Assembly (NCBI GenBank): GCA_024641965.1
Contig: JAHECC010000003.1
Coordinates: 19,273 to 75,932 of the forward strand
Length of the DNA stretch: 56,660 bases
Source of the DNA: Rubrivivax sp.
GTDB lineage: Bacteria; Pseudomonadota; Gammaproteobacteria; Burkholderiales; Burkholderiaceae_C
Direction: 5' to 3'
Below the pieces are notes generated by a model. That model was not told where the DNA came from. It was given only the letters and a program-made list of their open reading frames with translations, and did not search any database. Position 1 is the first letter of the stretch. Each line of letters starts with the position of its first letter. Shown piece after piece: positions 8,064 to 20,017 of the stretch. Made by a program: the position numbers and the translations under genes.

Positions 8064-8994
8064 GGTGGATCATGATTTGACCCCGCAAGGCATCGGCCAA
8101 TTGATCAGCCGCAGCTTCGAGACGTTGAGCCCGGAACTGCAGCGCGCCGCCCGCTGGCTGCTGCAGCACCAGGCGGCTTTGGCCCTGCATTCGATGCGCA
8201 CCTCGGCGCGCGAAGCCGGTGTGTCGCCGGCGACGATGACGCGCCTGGCGCAGCGCCTGGGCTTCGACGGTTTCGAAGCGCTGCGCGAACCCTTCATGCG
8301 CCACCTGGCGAGCAACGCCGCCATCGCCGCGCCGCGCCGCTCGTCGCGCTCGAAGCCAGGCCGGGGCAGTTCGCCCGCAGAGGTCGAATCGCTGCACGTC
8401 GCGCGCCAGCTCGACAACGTCGCTTCGGTGCGCGCGCTGAACACGCCGCAGGCGCTGCGCGACGCCGCCGACACGCTGCTGCGCGCGCGCAATGTGTGTT
8501 TCCTGGGCATGCGCGTGTGCCACGGCGTGGCGGTGCACATGCACTACGTCTACAGCCTGGTGGCCACCAACGGCCTGCTGCTCGATGACCGCGGCGGCAC
8601 CCTGCCCGACCAGATCACGCGGCTGCAACCGCAGGACGTGGTCGTTGCCATCAGCCAGTCGCCCTACACACGCCAGACGGTGGAGTGCGTGCAACTGGCG
8701 CACGAACAGCAGGCTGCGGTGGTGGCGCTGACCGACAGCGCACTGTCACCGATCGCGCGGCAGGCGCAGCATGTGCTGCTGTTCGAGACCGAATCCAGCT
8801 CCTATTTCCGCTCGTCGCTCGGCGCCATCGCGCTGTGCGAGCTGTTGCTGGCCACCTTGTCCGCGCGCGGCGGCACGGCCGCCCAGCAGCGGCTGCAGCA
8901 GATGAAAGACCACCTGCGCCGCTCGCGCGCCTACTGGGAGCGTCCTGCCGCCACGCACGGCGCGCGCAATGCCCTGATGGAAGGAAACCCATGA
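8056..8994 (+). CDS. MurR/RpiR-family transcriptional regulator (HTH + SIS domain)
   Basis: A 312-residue protein. Residues 8-85 form the RpiR helix-turn-helix domain (MRTSAREAGVSPATMTRLAQ as the HTH, then RLGFDGFEALREPF). Residues 125-265 form a SIS domain, the fold that senses phosphosugars in most relatives (ARNVCFLGMRVCHGVAVHMH; VVAISQSPYTRQTVECVQLA; VVALTDSALSPIA). Its stop overlaps the start of the class III aminotransferase gene as ATGA, and it is divergent from the polyamine importer operon, so it probably controls both. A SIS-domain regulator over an amine pathway suggests a ligand other than a classical sugar phosphate; the ligand is unknown. Conserved repeats in the intergenic region are likely its operators. 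Confidence 0.88.
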   Translation: MQQVDHDLTPQGIGQLISRSFETLSPELQRAARWLLQHQAALALHSMRTSAREAGVSPATMTRLAQRLGFDGFEALREPFMRHLASNAAIAAPRRSSRSKPGRGSSPAEVESLHVARQLDNVASVRALNTPQALRDAADTLLRARNVCFLGMRVCHGVAVHMHYVYSLVATNGLLLDDRGGTLPDQITRLQPQDVVVAISQSPYTRQTVECVQLAHEQQAAVVALTDSALSPIARQAQHVLLFETESSSYFRSSLGAIALCELLLATLSARGGTAAQQRLQQMKDHLRRSRAYWERPAATHGARNALMEGNP

Positions 8995-10346
8995 CCCAGG
9001 TGATGCACCGCCAGTTGCAGACCACGCCGCCCGTTGCCGTGGCGGGTGAAGGCGTTTGGCTGCGCGATGCGCAAGGCCATCGTTATATCGACGCCAGCGG
9101 CGGGGCCGCCGTGTCCTGTCTGGGCCACGGGCACCCCGATGTGCTCGCGGCCATCCATGCACAGATCGACCGACTGGCCTATGCCCACACCAGTTTCTTC
9201 ACCACCGAAGTGGCCGAGGAACTGGCCGAGCACCTGGTGGGCACGGCGCCGGCAGGCACCAGCCACACCTACTTCGTGTCCGGCGGCTCCGAGGCCATCG
9301 AGGCGGCTCTGAAGATGGCGCGCCAATACTTCGTCGAGATCGGCCAGCCGCAGCGCGAGCATTTCATCGCACGGCGCCAGAGTTACCACGGCAACACGCT
9401 CGGCGCATTGGCGGTGGGCGGCAATGCCTGGCGGCGCAAGCAGTTTGCGCCCTTGCTGATTCCGGTGACGCATGTGTCGCCATGCTACGAATACCGCGAC
9501 CGCGCGGCAGACGAAAGTGTCGAGCAGTACAGCCTGCGCCTGGTCGCGGAGTTGTCCGAGGCGATCGAGCGGCTGGGTGGCGACAAGGTCATTGCCTTTG
9601 TTGCCGAGACCGTCGGTGGCGCGACCCAGGGTGCGACGACGGCCGTGCCGGGTTACCTGCGCGGCGTGCGCGAACTGTGCACGCGCCACGGCATCCTGCT
9701 GATCCTCGACGAGGTGATGTGCGGCATGGGCCGCACCGGCACGCTGCACGCCTGCGAGCAGGAGGGCGTGGTGCCCGACCTGATGACCATCGCCAAGGGC
9801 CTGGGCGGCGGCTACCAGCCGATCGGCGCGGTGCTCGTGCAGGGCCGCATCGTCGATGCGCTGCGCGCTGGCAGCGGCTTGTTCCAGCACGGCCACACCT
9901 ATCTCGGCCATGCCACCGCTTGCGCCGCGGCACTGGCGGTGCAGCGTGTGATCGAACGTGATGACCTGCTCGCCGCCGTGCGCCGCCAGGGCGCGGGCCT
10001 GCGCGAGCGCCTGCAGGCCAGCTTCGGCAACCACCCGCATGTCGGCGACATCCGCGGCCGCGGCCTGTTCCAGGCCATCGAATTGGTGGCCGACCGCGGC
10101 GCCAAGACGCCTTTCGATCCGGCCGGGAAACTGCATGCCCGCATCAAGCAACAGGCGATGCGTGCCGGGCTGATGGTCTACCCGATGGGGGGCACCATAG
10201 ACGGGCAGCATGGCGACCACGTGTTGCTCGCACCACCGTTCATCGTCAGTGACGCCGAGCTCGACCAGATCGTCGAGCGCTTGAAATCGGCCGTCGATGC
10301 ATCGATCCGGGCGCTGTCGCCCGGAAAAGTTGAAGAGGAGGTCTAG
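8991..10346 (+). CDS. Class III PLP-dependent aminotransferase (putative polyamine/putrescine aminotransferase)
   Basis: A 451-residue fold-type I aminotransferase. It has the [15 protein letters not shown] phosphate-site region, the pyridine-ring Asp in [14 protein letters not shown] (Asp240) and the Schiff-base Lys in [14 protein letters not shown] (Lys269). The ATG at 8991 overlaps the regulator stop (ATGA), and AAGGAAA lies 6-7 bases upstream. The frame is open further upstream but that part is a shadow of the regulator. Class III enzymes act on terminal amino groups. Next to a YdcSTUV-like importer and an aminobutyraldehyde dehydrogenase, the simplest role is to transfer the putrescine or diamine amino group to pyruvate or 2-oxoglutarate, feeding PatD. 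Another omega-amino acid is possible because this enzyme is not in the same operon as patD. Confidence 0.85.
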   Translation: MTQVMHRQLQTTPPVAVAGEGVWLRDAQGHRYIDASGGAAVSCLGHGHPDVLAAIHAQIDRLAYAHTSFFTTEVAEELAEHLVGTAPAGTSHTYFVSGGSEAIEAALKMARQYFVEIGQPQREHFIARRQSYHGNTLGALAVGGNAWRRKQFAPLLIPVTHVSPCYEYRDRAADESVEQYSLRLVAELSEAIERLGGDKVIAFVAETVGGATQGATTAVPGYLRGVRELCTRHGILLILDEVMCGMGRTGTLHACEQEGVVPDLMTIAKGLGGGYQPIGAVLVQGRIVDALRAGSGLFQHGHTYLGHATACAAALAVQRVIERDDLLAAVRRQGAGLRERLQASFGNHPHVGDIRGRGLFQAIELVADRGAKTPFDPAGKLHARIKQQAMRAGLMVYPMGGTIDGQHGDHVLLAPPFIVSDAELDQIVERLKSAVDASIRALSPGKVEEEV

Positions 10347-10440
10347 AGCCCATGACACCCAACTGAGCCCGCCCGGCGAGGCGACAATGCCGCGCCCGGC
10401 TTCACCCGATTTCATCAACCCGAACTTTTCCGGAGAACCC

Positions 10441-11427
10441 ATGACCACACGACACACCACATCCCTGCTGCGCAGCACCTTCGCCGCTGCCGCCATTGCC
10501 CTGATGCTGCCGGCCACGCCCGCCATGGCGCAGCAGAAATTCGTGACCATCGGCACCGGCGGTGTCACCGGCGTGTATTACGCGGCTGGCGGCGCCATCT
10601 GCCGCCTGATGAACAAGGACCGCGCCAAGCACGGCATCCGCTGCTCGGTGGAATCCACCGGCGGCTCGGTGTTCAACATCAACACCATCCGCGCCGGCGA
10701 GCTCGACTTCGGCGTCGCGCAATCCGACTGGCAGTACCACGCCTACAACGGCACCAAGGTGTTCGAGAAGGACGGCAAGTTCACCGACCTGCGTGCGGTG
10801 TTCTCGATCCATGCCGAGCCGTTCACCGTGCTGGCGCGCAAGGAAGCGAACATCAAGCAGTTCACCGACTTCAAGGGCAAGCGCTTCAACGTCGGCAACC
10901 CGGGCTCCGGCACGCGTGCCTCGCTCGATGAGTTGCTCAGCGCGATGAAATGGACGCTGGCCGACTTCGGCCTGGCTTCGGAACTGAAGGCCGACGAGCA
11001 AGGCGCCGCGCTGTGCGACAACAAGATCGATGGCTTCTTCTACGGTGTCGGCCACCCCTCGGCCGCGATTCAGGATCCGATCACCACCTGTGGCGCGAAG
11101 CTCGTGCCACTGACCGGCCCGGCGGTCGACAGCCTGGTGGCGAAGTACCCGTTCTATGCCAAGGTCGCCATCCCCGGCGGCATGTACGCCGGCAATCCGG
11201 ATGCGACGCAGACCTACGGCGTGCTGGCCAGCTTCGTGACCTCGTCGAAGGTCTCGGATGACGTGGTCTACCAGCTGTGCAAGGCGGTGTTCGACAACTT
11301 CGACGACTTCAAGAAGCTGCACCCGGCCTTCGTCAATCTCGACCCGAAGCAGATGATCAAGGACGGCCTGTCCGCGCCGCTGCATCCGGGCGCGATCAAG
11401 TTCTACAAGGAAAAGGGCTGGATGTAA
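10441..11427 (+). CDS. TAXI-family TRAP transporter solute-binding protein
   Basis: A 328-residue periplasmic receptor. A Sec signal peptide covers about residues 1-29 (core [17 protein letters not shown]). The mature protein opens with [20 protein letters not shown], the hallmark of TAXI (TRAP-associated extracytoplasmic immunogenic) receptors, and contains [21 protein letters not shown] and [17 protein letters not shown] lies 6 bases upstream of the ATG at 10441. It is the receptor for the fused TRAP permease encoded next. The characterised TAXI receptor I recall binds glutamate/glutamine, but the substrate here is not established. It follows the aminotransferase by 94 bases and may share its transcript. 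Confidence 0.92.
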   Translation: MTTRHTTSLLRSTFAAAAIALMLPATPAMAQQKFVTIGTGGVTGVYYAAGGAICRLMNKDRAKHGIRCSVESTGGSVFNINTIRAGELDFGVAQSDWQYHAYNGTKVFEKDGKFTDLRAVFSIHAEPFTVLARKEANIKQFTDFKGKRFNVGNPGSGTRASLDELLSAMKWTLADFGLASELKADEQGAALCDNKIDGFFYGVGHPSAAIQDPITTCGAKLVPLTGPAVDSLVAKYPFYAKVAIPGGMYAGNPDATQTYGVLASFVTSSKVSDDVVYQLCKAVFDNFDDFKKLHPAFVNLDPKQMIKDGLSAPLHPGAIKFYKEKGWM

Positions 11428-11436
11428 GCCAGGCCC

Positions 11437-11470
11437 GCGCCGGGCACTGCTTTGTGGCCGTGCCCGGCGC
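11437..11470 (+). repeat. Perfect 11-bp-stem hairpin between TRAP receptor and permease genes
   Basis: GCGCCGGGCAC at 11437-11447 is exactly complementary to GTGCCCGGCGC at 11460-11470, with a 12-base loop. It starts nine bases after the receptor stop codon and has no U-tract behind it. Such stems often protect the 3' end of an abundant upstream message or partially terminate transcription, lowering expression of the membrane subunit relative to the periplasmic receptor. Confidence 0.6.
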
Positions 11471-11516
11471 TGCATTCAAGGGGATCGGTGCGTGCCGATG
11501 CGCCCGCCCAGCAAGC

Positions 11517-11538
11517 TCAGCCGGCACGTGCCGGCTGA
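11517..11538. repeat. Perfect 22-base palindrome upstream of the TRAP permease gene
   Basis: The half-site TCAGCCGGCAC is followed directly by its exact complement, giving a loopless 22-base palindrome that ends 34 bases before the permease start. Its core resembles the arm of the hairpin at 11437-11470. It could be a protein-binding site, or a second RNA stem in the same intercistronic space. Confidence 0.5.
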
Positions 11539-11572
11539 AGAAATACTTACAACATACTGAAGAGGCATGACC

Positions 11573-14167
11573 ATGTCCGACAACGCGAACACGCCTGCAC
11601 GGCAGGACGACGCGCCCGAGGTGGACGTCAAGAAGCTGATGGCCGAAGCCGACACCGGCGGACGCACGCCGGGGCCGACGGTCAAGCAACTGATTCTTTG
11701 GGTGGCCATCACCTGGTCGCTGTTCCAATTGTGGATCGCCTCGCCACTGCCCTTCTCCACCGGCGTCCTGGTCTTCAACGACACGCAGTCGCGCTCGATT
11801 CACCTGGCCTTTGCCATCTTCCTGGCCTACTTGGTCTACCCCGCATTCAAGCGCTCCCCGCGGGAGCGCGTGCCCATCACCGACTGGGTGCTGGGCCTGA
11901 TTGGTGCGTTCTGCGCCGCCTACCTTTTCGCCTTCTACCGCGAGCTCGCCACCCGCCCCGGCCAGCCGACGACGCAGGACCTTATCGTCTCGGTGATCGG
12001 CCTGATCACGCTGCTGGAAGCCACGCGCCGTGCGCTCGGCCTGCCGCTGGTCATCGTCGCGCTGGTGTTCCTGGGCTACACCTTCGGCGGCCCGTACATG
12101 CCCGAGATGATCGCGCACAAGGGTGCCTCGCTGTCACGCGCCATGTCGCACATGTGGCTCACCACCGAGGGCGTGTTCGGCGTCGCGCTGGGCGTGTCCT
12201 CCGGCTTCATCTTCCTGTTCGTGCTCTTCGGCTCGCTGCTCGACAAGGCCGGTGCAGGCAACTACTTCATCAAGTCGGCGTTCGCGTTGCTCGGCCACAT
12301 GCGTGGCGGCCCGGCCAAGGCGGCGGTGGTGTCCTCGGCCGCCACCGGGCTGATCTCGGGCTCGTCGATCGCCAACGTCGTCACCACCGGCACCTTCACG
12401 ATTCCGCTGATGAAGCGCGTGGGCTACCGCGGCGACCAGGCCGGCGCGGTGGAAGTGTCCAGTTCGGTCAACGGCCAGATCATGCCGCCGGTGATGGGTG
12501 CCGCGGCCTTCTTGATGGTCGAGTACGTCGGCATCCCCTACACCGAAATCATCAAGCACGCCTTCCTGCCGGCGATCATTTCGTACATCGCGCTGCTCTA
12601 CATCGTGCACCTGGAAGCGCTGAAGGCCGACATCCAGGGCCTGCCGCGCCGCAGCCAGGCCACGCCGATGCAGCGCCTGATCTCCTTCGCCACCACCGTG
12701 GCCGGCTTCGTCGTGCTGGCCGGCGCGGTGTACTACGGTATCGGCTGGCTGAAGACGCTGCTGCCCGACACGGCCGTCTTCATCATCGGCATCGGCGTGT
12801 TCGCGGCCTACCTGGGCCTGCTGTGGGTCGGCTCGCGCCAGCCGCCGCTGGAAATGGACGACCCGAACGCGCCGGTGTTCGAACTGCCCGAGACGCGCCC
12901 CACGCTGCGCTCCGGGCTGCACTACCTGCTGGCCGTGGTGGTGCTGATCTGGTGCCTGATGGTCGAGCAGCTGTCGCCGGCGCTGAGCGCCTTCTGGGCC
13001 ACGATGTTCATGATCTTCGTGATGGTCACGCAGCGCCCACTGATGGCCTGGATGCGCGGTCACGGCGGCTACGGCCTGGCCTTGCGCCAGGGCTTCGTCG
13101 ACCTGATCAGCGGCCTGGAGGTGGGCGCACGCAACATGATCGGCATCGGCGTGGCCACGGCCGCGGCGGGCATCATCGTCGGCACCGTGTCGCTCACTGG
13201 CGTCGGCCTGGTGATGACCGAGATCGTCGAGTTGCTGTCCGGTGGCAACCTGATCGTCATGCTGCTGCTGGTGGCCTTCATCAGCCTGATCCTGGGTATG
13301 GGGCTGCCGACCACGGCCAACTACATCGTCGTGTCCACGCTGATGGCACCAGTGGTGGTGGAACTCGGCGCGCAAAGCGGCCTGCTGGTGCCGCTGATTG
13401 CGGTGCACCTGTTCGTCTTCTACTTCGGGCTGATGGCCGACGTCACGCCGCCGGTGGGGCTGGCCTCGTTCGCGGCCGCAGCAATCGCGCGCAGCGACCC
13501 GATCAAGACCGGCGTGACGGCTTTCTTCTACAGCATGCGCACGGCGATCCTGCCGTTCCTGTTCATCTTCAACACGCAGTTGCTGATGATCGGCATCGAC
13601 AGCACCTTCCACCTGGTACTGACTGTGGCCAGCGCCGTGGTCGCGATGCTGATCTTCGCTGCGGCGACGCAGGGCTACTTTCTGGTGCGCTCGCGCTGGT
13701 ACGAGACGCTGGCGCTGCTGCTGGTGACCTTCACGCTGTTCCGCCCCGGCTACTGGTGGGACATGGTCTACGAGCCCTACAAGACCGTGCCCGCCTCGCA
13801 GCTGATGAAGCTGGTGGAAGAAGCCGGTCCGGACGTGCGCAAGCGCGTCTGGGTCGAAGGCACCAACCTCGATGGCAAGGACATCCGCAAGGGCGTGCTG
13901 CTGCCCTTGGGCGAACCCGGCAAGGCCGTGCAGCGCCTGAACAAGATCGGCTTCTCGGTCATGCCGCAGGGCGACGAGGCGATGATCTCGATGGTCAAGT
14001 TCGGCTCCACCGCCGAGAAGCTGGGGCTTGAGCAGGGTTTCCGCATCACCACCATCGAAGTACCGGCCGAGCGCCCGGCCAAGGAATGGATGTTCCTGCC
14101 GGCGCTGGCACTGCTCGGGCTGGTGGTGCTGCTGCAACGCGTTCGCGGGCGGCGCAAGGCGGCCTGA
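11573..14167 (+). CDS. TRAP transporter fused permease (DctQM type, TAXI-associated)
   Basis: An 864-residue inner-membrane protein combining the small (4-helix) and large (12-helix) TRAP subunits in one chain, as is usual for TAXI systems. The N-terminal part (about residues 40-150) holds the Q-like helices. From about residue 160 the M-like domain shows conserved motifs such as GGPAKAAVVSSAATGLISGS, IMPPVMGAAAFLMVEY and GMGLPTTANYIVVSTLMAP. A soluble C-terminal part after residue 730 fits the DUF3394-type tail of these permeases, closed by a last helix. The ATG at 11573 is preferred over the one at 11567 because AAGAGG is then 7 bases away instead of one. It uses a sodium or proton gradient to import the ligand delivered by the upstream receptor. 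Confidence 0.9.
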   Translation: MSDNANTPARQDDAPEVDVKKLMAEADTGGRTPGPTVKQLILWVAITWSLFQLWIASPLPFSTGVLVFNDTQSRSIHLAFAIFLAYLVYPAFKRSPRERVPITDWVLGLIGAFCAAYLFAFYRELATRPGQPTTQDLIVSVIGLITLLEATRRALGLPLVIVALVFLGYTFGGPYMPEMIAHKGASLSRAMSHMWLTTEGVFGVALGVSSGFIFLFVLFGSLLDKAGAGNYFIKSAFALLGHMRGGPAKAAVVSSAATGLISGSSIANVVTTGTFTIPLMKRVGYRGDQAGAVEVSSSVNGQIMPPVMGAAAFLMVEYVGIPYTEIIKHAFLPAIISYIALLYIVHLEALKADIQGLPRRSQATPMQRLISFATTVAGFVVLAGAVYYGIGWLKTLLPDTAVFIIGIGVFAAYLGLLWVGSRQPPLEMDDPNAPVFELPETRPTLRSGLHYLLAVVVLIWCLMVEQLSPALSAFWATMFMIFVMVTQRPLMAWMRGHGGYGLALRQGFVDLISGLEVGARNMIGIGVATAAAGIIVGTVSLTGVGLVMTEIVELLSGGNLIVMLLLVAFISLILGMGLPTTANYIVVSTLMAPVVVELGAQSGLLVPLIAVHLFVFYFGLMADVTPPVGLASFAAAAIARSDPIKTGVTAFFYSMRTAILPFLFIFNTQLLMIGIDSTFHLVLTVASAVVAMLIFAAATQGYFLVRSRWYETLALLLVTFTLFRPGYWWDMVYEPYKTVPASQLMKLVEEAGPDVRKRVWVEGTNLDGKDIRKGVLLPLGEPGKAVQRLNKIGFSVMPQGDEAMISMVKFGSTAEKLGLEQGFRITTIEVPAERPAKEWMFLPALALLGLVVLLQRVRGRRKAA

Positions 14168-14169
14168 CC

Positions 14170-14192
14170 ATTCCGATCGATGATTCCGATCG
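14170..14192. repeat. Direct repeat ATTCCGATCG x2 before the glycine riboswitch
   Basis: ATTCCGATCG occurs at 14170-14179 and 14183-14192, a period of 13 bases, immediately after the TRAP permease stop and upstream of the riboswitch. Each copy contains the palindrome CGATCG. TACACT at 14203-14208 is a possible -10 element for the riboswitch transcript, so the repeats would lie around the -35 region, where an activator or repressor could act. Confidence 0.4.
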
Positions 14193-14214
14193 GGCCGGCT
14201 GCTACACTGGCCTC

Positions 14215-14411
14215 GTCAGGAGAGAGCGTCACGGCTTCATGCCTCGACGCCGCCGAAGGCGCAGGGGCCAAACAGCCCCGAACGCTCAGGCACCAGGGAC
14301 TGACTCTTCACCTCACTGGAGAGAGGCATGCCGGTTGCGGCATGCCCACCGAAGGGGCAAGGTGCACCGTCGAGGGTGCTACTGAATCTCTCAGGTAAAG
14401 CGGACAGCGAG
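14215..14411 (+). promoter_or_regulatory. Glycine riboswitch, tandem aptamers
   Basis: Two successive glycine aptamers lead into gcvT. Aptamer 1 (about 14215-14304) has the P1 pairing GTCA/TGAC, GGAGAGAGCG, the internal CGCCGAAGGCGCAG element and AACGCTCAGGCACCAGGGAC. Aptamer 2 (about 14312-14411) repeats the plan: CTCACTGGAGAGAG, CACCGAAGGGGCAA, and TCTCTCAGGTAAAGCGGACA closed by GAG. Conserved GGAGAG, CCGAAGG and CAGGnA...GGAC blocks in both halves, and the position upstream of the glycine cleavage operon, make the call secure. Such riboswitches usually switch expression on when glycine is abundant. Confidence 0.95.
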
Positions 14412-14448
14412 GGCCGGAACGACCAACAATGGGGTCGTCCTTCCGCCC
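14411..14448 (+). promoter_or_regulatory. Stem-loop between aptamer 2 and the gcvT ribosome binding site (candidate expression platform)
   Basis: GGGC at 14411 pairs with CGCCC-type bases ending at 14448, and ACGACC pairs with GGTCGT around an AACAATGG loop, with small bulges. The stem ends a few bases before GGAG (14451-14454), the gcvT ribosome binding site. Its 5' edge touches the closing helix of aptamer 2, so the two structures could compete. Only two U residues follow, so it may act on translation or be a weak terminator. Confidence 0.5.
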
Positions 14449-14460
14449 TTGGAGAACGTC

Positions 14461-15576
14461 ATGTCTGCTGAACTCCTGAAAACCCCTTTGCACGCCTGGC
14501 ACGTCGAACACGGCGCGCGCATGGTGCCCTTCGCCGGTTACGAGATGCCGGTCAACTATGCCGGCGGCATCATTGCAGAGCACAAGCAGTGCCGCGCTTC
14601 GGCGGCACTGTTCGACGTGTCGCACATGGGCCAGCTGCGGCTGGTCGGCGATGACGCCGCCAAGGCGCTCGAATCACTGGTGCCGGTGGACGTCATCGGA
14701 CTGGGCGTGGGCAAACAGCGCTACGCCTTCTTCACCAATCCCGGCGGCGGCATCCTCGACGACCTGATGGTCACGCGGCGCGAGCACGACCTGTTGCTGG
14801 TGGTGAATGCAGGCAACAAGGCCGCGGACATCAAGCACCTGATCACCCACATCGGCCACCGCTGCCAGGTGGTGCCGATGCCCGAGCGCGCGCTGCTGGC
14901 GCTGCAGGGCCCGAAGGCGGTCGGCGCGCTGGCGCACCTGAATCCGGACGTTCCACAACTCACCTTCATGAGCGGCGGCGCCTTCAAACTGGCCGGCGCC
15001 GACTGCTACGTCACCCGCTCGGGCTACACCGGCGAGGACGGCTTCGAGATCTCGGTGCCCGACGATCACGCCGTGGCACTGGCGCGAGCGCTGTTCAACG
15101 TGCCGGAGGTCAAGCTCGGCGGCCTCGGCGCGCGCGACACGCTGCGGCTCGAAGCCGGACTGTGCCTGCATGGACAGGACATCGACGCCAACACCTCGCC
15201 GATCGAAGCCGGGCTGGCCTGGGCGATCCAGAAGGTGCGCCGACCCGGCGGCGAACGCGAAGGGCACTACCCGGGCGCATCGGTCATCGAAACGCAGCTC
15301 AGGCAAGGGCCGAGCGACAAGCGTGTCGGCCTGGTCGGTCTGGAACGCGTTCCGGTACGCGCAGGCACGACGATCGTCGACGGCCGCGGCCACAAGCTCG
15401 GCCAGGTCACCAGCGGCACCATCGGCCCGAGCATCGACAAGCCGATCGCGATGGCCTACCTGAGCGCCGACCATGCCAAGCCGCAGCAGGAGGTCTATGC
15501 CGAGGTGCGCGGCCAGAAACTGCCGATGCGCGTGACACCGCTGCCTTTCGTGCCGCACCGCTATTTCAGAGGCTGA
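14461..15576 (+). CDS. gcvT: Glycine cleavage system T protein (aminomethyltransferase)
   Basis: A 371-residue tetrahydrofolate-dependent aminomethyltransferase. It takes the aminomethyl group from lipoylated GcvH, releases ammonia and forms 5,10-methylene-THF. Family motifs are visible: MVPFAGYEMPVNY near the N-terminus, the VSHMGQLRL segment, the folate-site Asp region (CYVTRSGYTGEDGFEI) and the C-terminal EARDTLRLEAG-like stretch ARDTLRLEAGLCLHGQDID. The ATG at 14461 is preceded by GGAG at 7 bases. It is the first gene of the riboswitch-controlled operon and is followed by gcvH after 38 bases. Confidence 0.96.
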   Translation: MSAELLKTPLHAWHVEHGARMVPFAGYEMPVNYAGGIIAEHKQCRASAALFDVSHMGQLRLVGDDAAKALESLVPVDVIGLGVGKQRYAFFTNPGGGILDDLMVTRREHDLLLVVNAGNKAADIKHLITHIGHRCQVVPMPERALLALQGPKAVGALAHLNPDVPQLTFMSGGAFKLAGADCYVTRSGYTGEDGFEISVPDDHAVALARALFNVPEVKLGGLGARDTLRLEAGLCLHGQDIDANTSPIEAGLAWAIQKVRRPGGEREGHYPGASVIETQLRQGPSDKRVGLVGLERVPVRAGTTIVDGRGHKLGQVTSGTIGPSIDKPIAMAYLSADHAKPQQEVYAEVRGQKLPMRVTPLPFVPHRYFRG

Positions 15577-15614
15577 ACCAGCAGCGTCCCATCCAACCCC
15601 AAAGGAGCCCATGC

Positions 15615-15989
15615 ATGACCACCAAGTTCACCGCAGACCACGAATGGATCAACATCGAAGACCACGAGGCCGCGGCCGTGGGCATCACGCTGCATGCGCA
15701 GGAGGCGCTGGGCGACGTCGTCTTCGTCGACCTGCCCGCGGTCGGCAAGACCTACAAGATGGGTGAAGTCGCGGGCGTGGTCGAATCGGTCAAGGCTGCG
15801 GCCGACATCAACATGCCGGTCAGCGGCGAGGTGGTCGAGGTCAACGAAGCGCTGCGCGCCGACCCGTCGCTGGCGAACCGCGACCCGATGGGTGAAGGCT
15901 GGTTCTTCAAGGTGCACCTGACCGACATGGCCGAGTTCGACCAGCTGATGGACCCGCCCGGTTACGACGCGCTGCTGAAGACCCTTTGA
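15615..15989 (+). CDS. gcvH: Glycine cleavage system H protein
   Basis: A 124-residue lipoyl carrier protein that shuttles the methylamine group between GcvP, GcvT and the L protein. The lipoylated Lys is residue 60 in ESVKAAADI, inside the typical [15 protein letters not shown] hairpin. The N-terminal [11 protein letters not shown] and C-terminal [12 protein letters not shown] also match the family. The start at 15615 is chosen over the out-of-frame ATG at 15611 because the resulting frame is the GcvH frame and AAGGAG lies 8 bases upstream. Length is normal for the family. Confidence 0.96.
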   Translation: MTTKFTADHEWINIEDHEAAAVGITLHAQEALGDVVFVDLPAVGKTYKMGEVAGVVESVKAAADINMPVSGEVVEVNEALRADPSLANRDPMGEGWFFKVHLTDMAEFDQLMDPPGYDALLKTL

Positions 15990-16012
15990 ATCCCCGCCGT
16001 GGAAACCAAGTC

Positions 16013-18937
<2,925 letters not shown>

Positions 18938-18946
18938 GGCTGTGCC

Positions 18947-19990
18947 ATGACGCAGCGCCCTGCCCGGCCGGCCCCCCATACCCCGGACGCAGACCAGGGT
19001 GCGACAGTGGCGCCACGGCGCGGCTGGCTGGCGCGGCTGTGGCCCGGGCTGTTCGGCATCCCGCTCGGCCTGCTCGGCCTGGCCGGTGCCTGGCGCCGCC
19101 TGGCGCTGCTGGCGGATGGGCCGGGTTGGACGGCAGCCGGTGTCGCTCAGCTGCTGACCGTGCTGGGCACGGCGATCTGGGCGCTGCTGTTCGTGCTGTG
19201 GAGCCTGAAGTGGCTGCGCCACCGCGAGGTGCTGCGCGCCGAATGGCGTCACCCGGTGCAGGGTTCGCTGCTCGCCTTGTGGCCGGTGTCGACGCTGCTG
19301 GTGGTGGCGATCTTCGCGCCGTTGGCCGTGCAATCGCCGATCGGCTACGCCTGTGCGCTGGCCATCACGCTGCTGGCGCTGGCCATGCAGCTGAGCATCG
19401 CCTGGCAGGTGGTATCGCAACTGAGCACCGGCCAGACCCCCGCCGAACTGGTGTCGCCGGCGCTGTACATGCCGGTGGTGCCGGGCGGCTTCGTCGGCGC
19501 GATGGCGCTGCACGCGCTCGGCCTGCACGGCTGGGCCGTGCTGCTGTTCGGCATGGGCCTGGGCGGCTGGGCACTGCTCGAGGTGCGCATCCTGCACCGC
19601 CTGTTCGCCGGGCCGCTGCCGATGGCCCTGCGCCCGACGATGGGGCTGGAGATCGCGCCGGCCGCGGTCGGCTCGCTGGCGCTGAGCTTTCTGTGGCCGC
19701 AGTTGCCTGCCGACGTGCTGCTGGTCGCGCAGGGCATCACCGTCGGCCCGGTGCTGGCGGTGCTGGCACGCTGGCACTGGTGGACGGCCGCGCCCTTCTC
19801 CGCCGGCTTCTGGTCCTTCTCGTTCCCGATGGCGGCCATCGCCAGCGTCACGGTCGAGTCGGTGCAGCGGGGCGGCTGGCCAGCCTTCCCGGCCTGGGCC
19901 GCGGTGCTGGTCGCCTCGGCGGTGATCGCCTACTTGGCGCTGCGCACGCTGGCGCTGCTGCGCCAGGGCCGGCTGCTGCCGGTGAGCTGA
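18947..19990 (+). CDS. TehA/SLAC1-family (TDT) membrane transporter or anion channel
   Basis: A 347-residue integral membrane protein with about ten hydrophobic segments after a 25-residue polar N-terminus. The GLFGIPLGLLGLAGAWRRL opening and the repeated helix pattern with a mid-protein VSPALYMPVVPGGFVG and MALRPTMGLEIAPAAVG are typical of the TehA/Mae1/SLAC1 fold, whose members conduct small anions or export dicarboxylates, sulfite or tellurite. It lies between gcvP (10 bases) and a crotonase gene (28 bases), inside the riboswitch-controlled transcript as far as spacing shows. A role in moving a carboxylate or other small anion linked to glycine catabolism is inference only. Confidence 0.82.
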   Translation: MTQRPARPAPHTPDADQGATVAPRRGWLARLWPGLFGIPLGLLGLAGAWRRLALLADGPGWTAAGVAQLLTVLGTAIWALLFVLWSLKWLRHREVLRAEWRHPVQGSLLALWPVSTLLVVAIFAPLAVQSPIGYACALAITLLALAMQLSIAWQVVSQLSTGQTPAELVSPALYMPVVPGGFVGAMALHALGLHGWAVLLFGMGLGGWALLEVRILHRLFAGPLPMALRPTMGLEIAPAAVGSLALSFLWPQLPADVLLVAQGITVGPVLAVLARWHWWTAAPFSAGFWSFSFPMAAIASVTVESVQRGGWPAFPAWAAVLVASAVIAYLALRTLALLRQGRLLPVS

Positions 19991-20017
19991 AGGCCCCAAA
20001 ACCCGCAGGAGACCGGC

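Noticed and set aside
8685-8990. An upstream extension of the aminotransferase frame
   Set aside because: It overlaps the RpiR regulator in another frame and has no family similarity; the ATG at 8991 with the ATGA overlap is the proper start.
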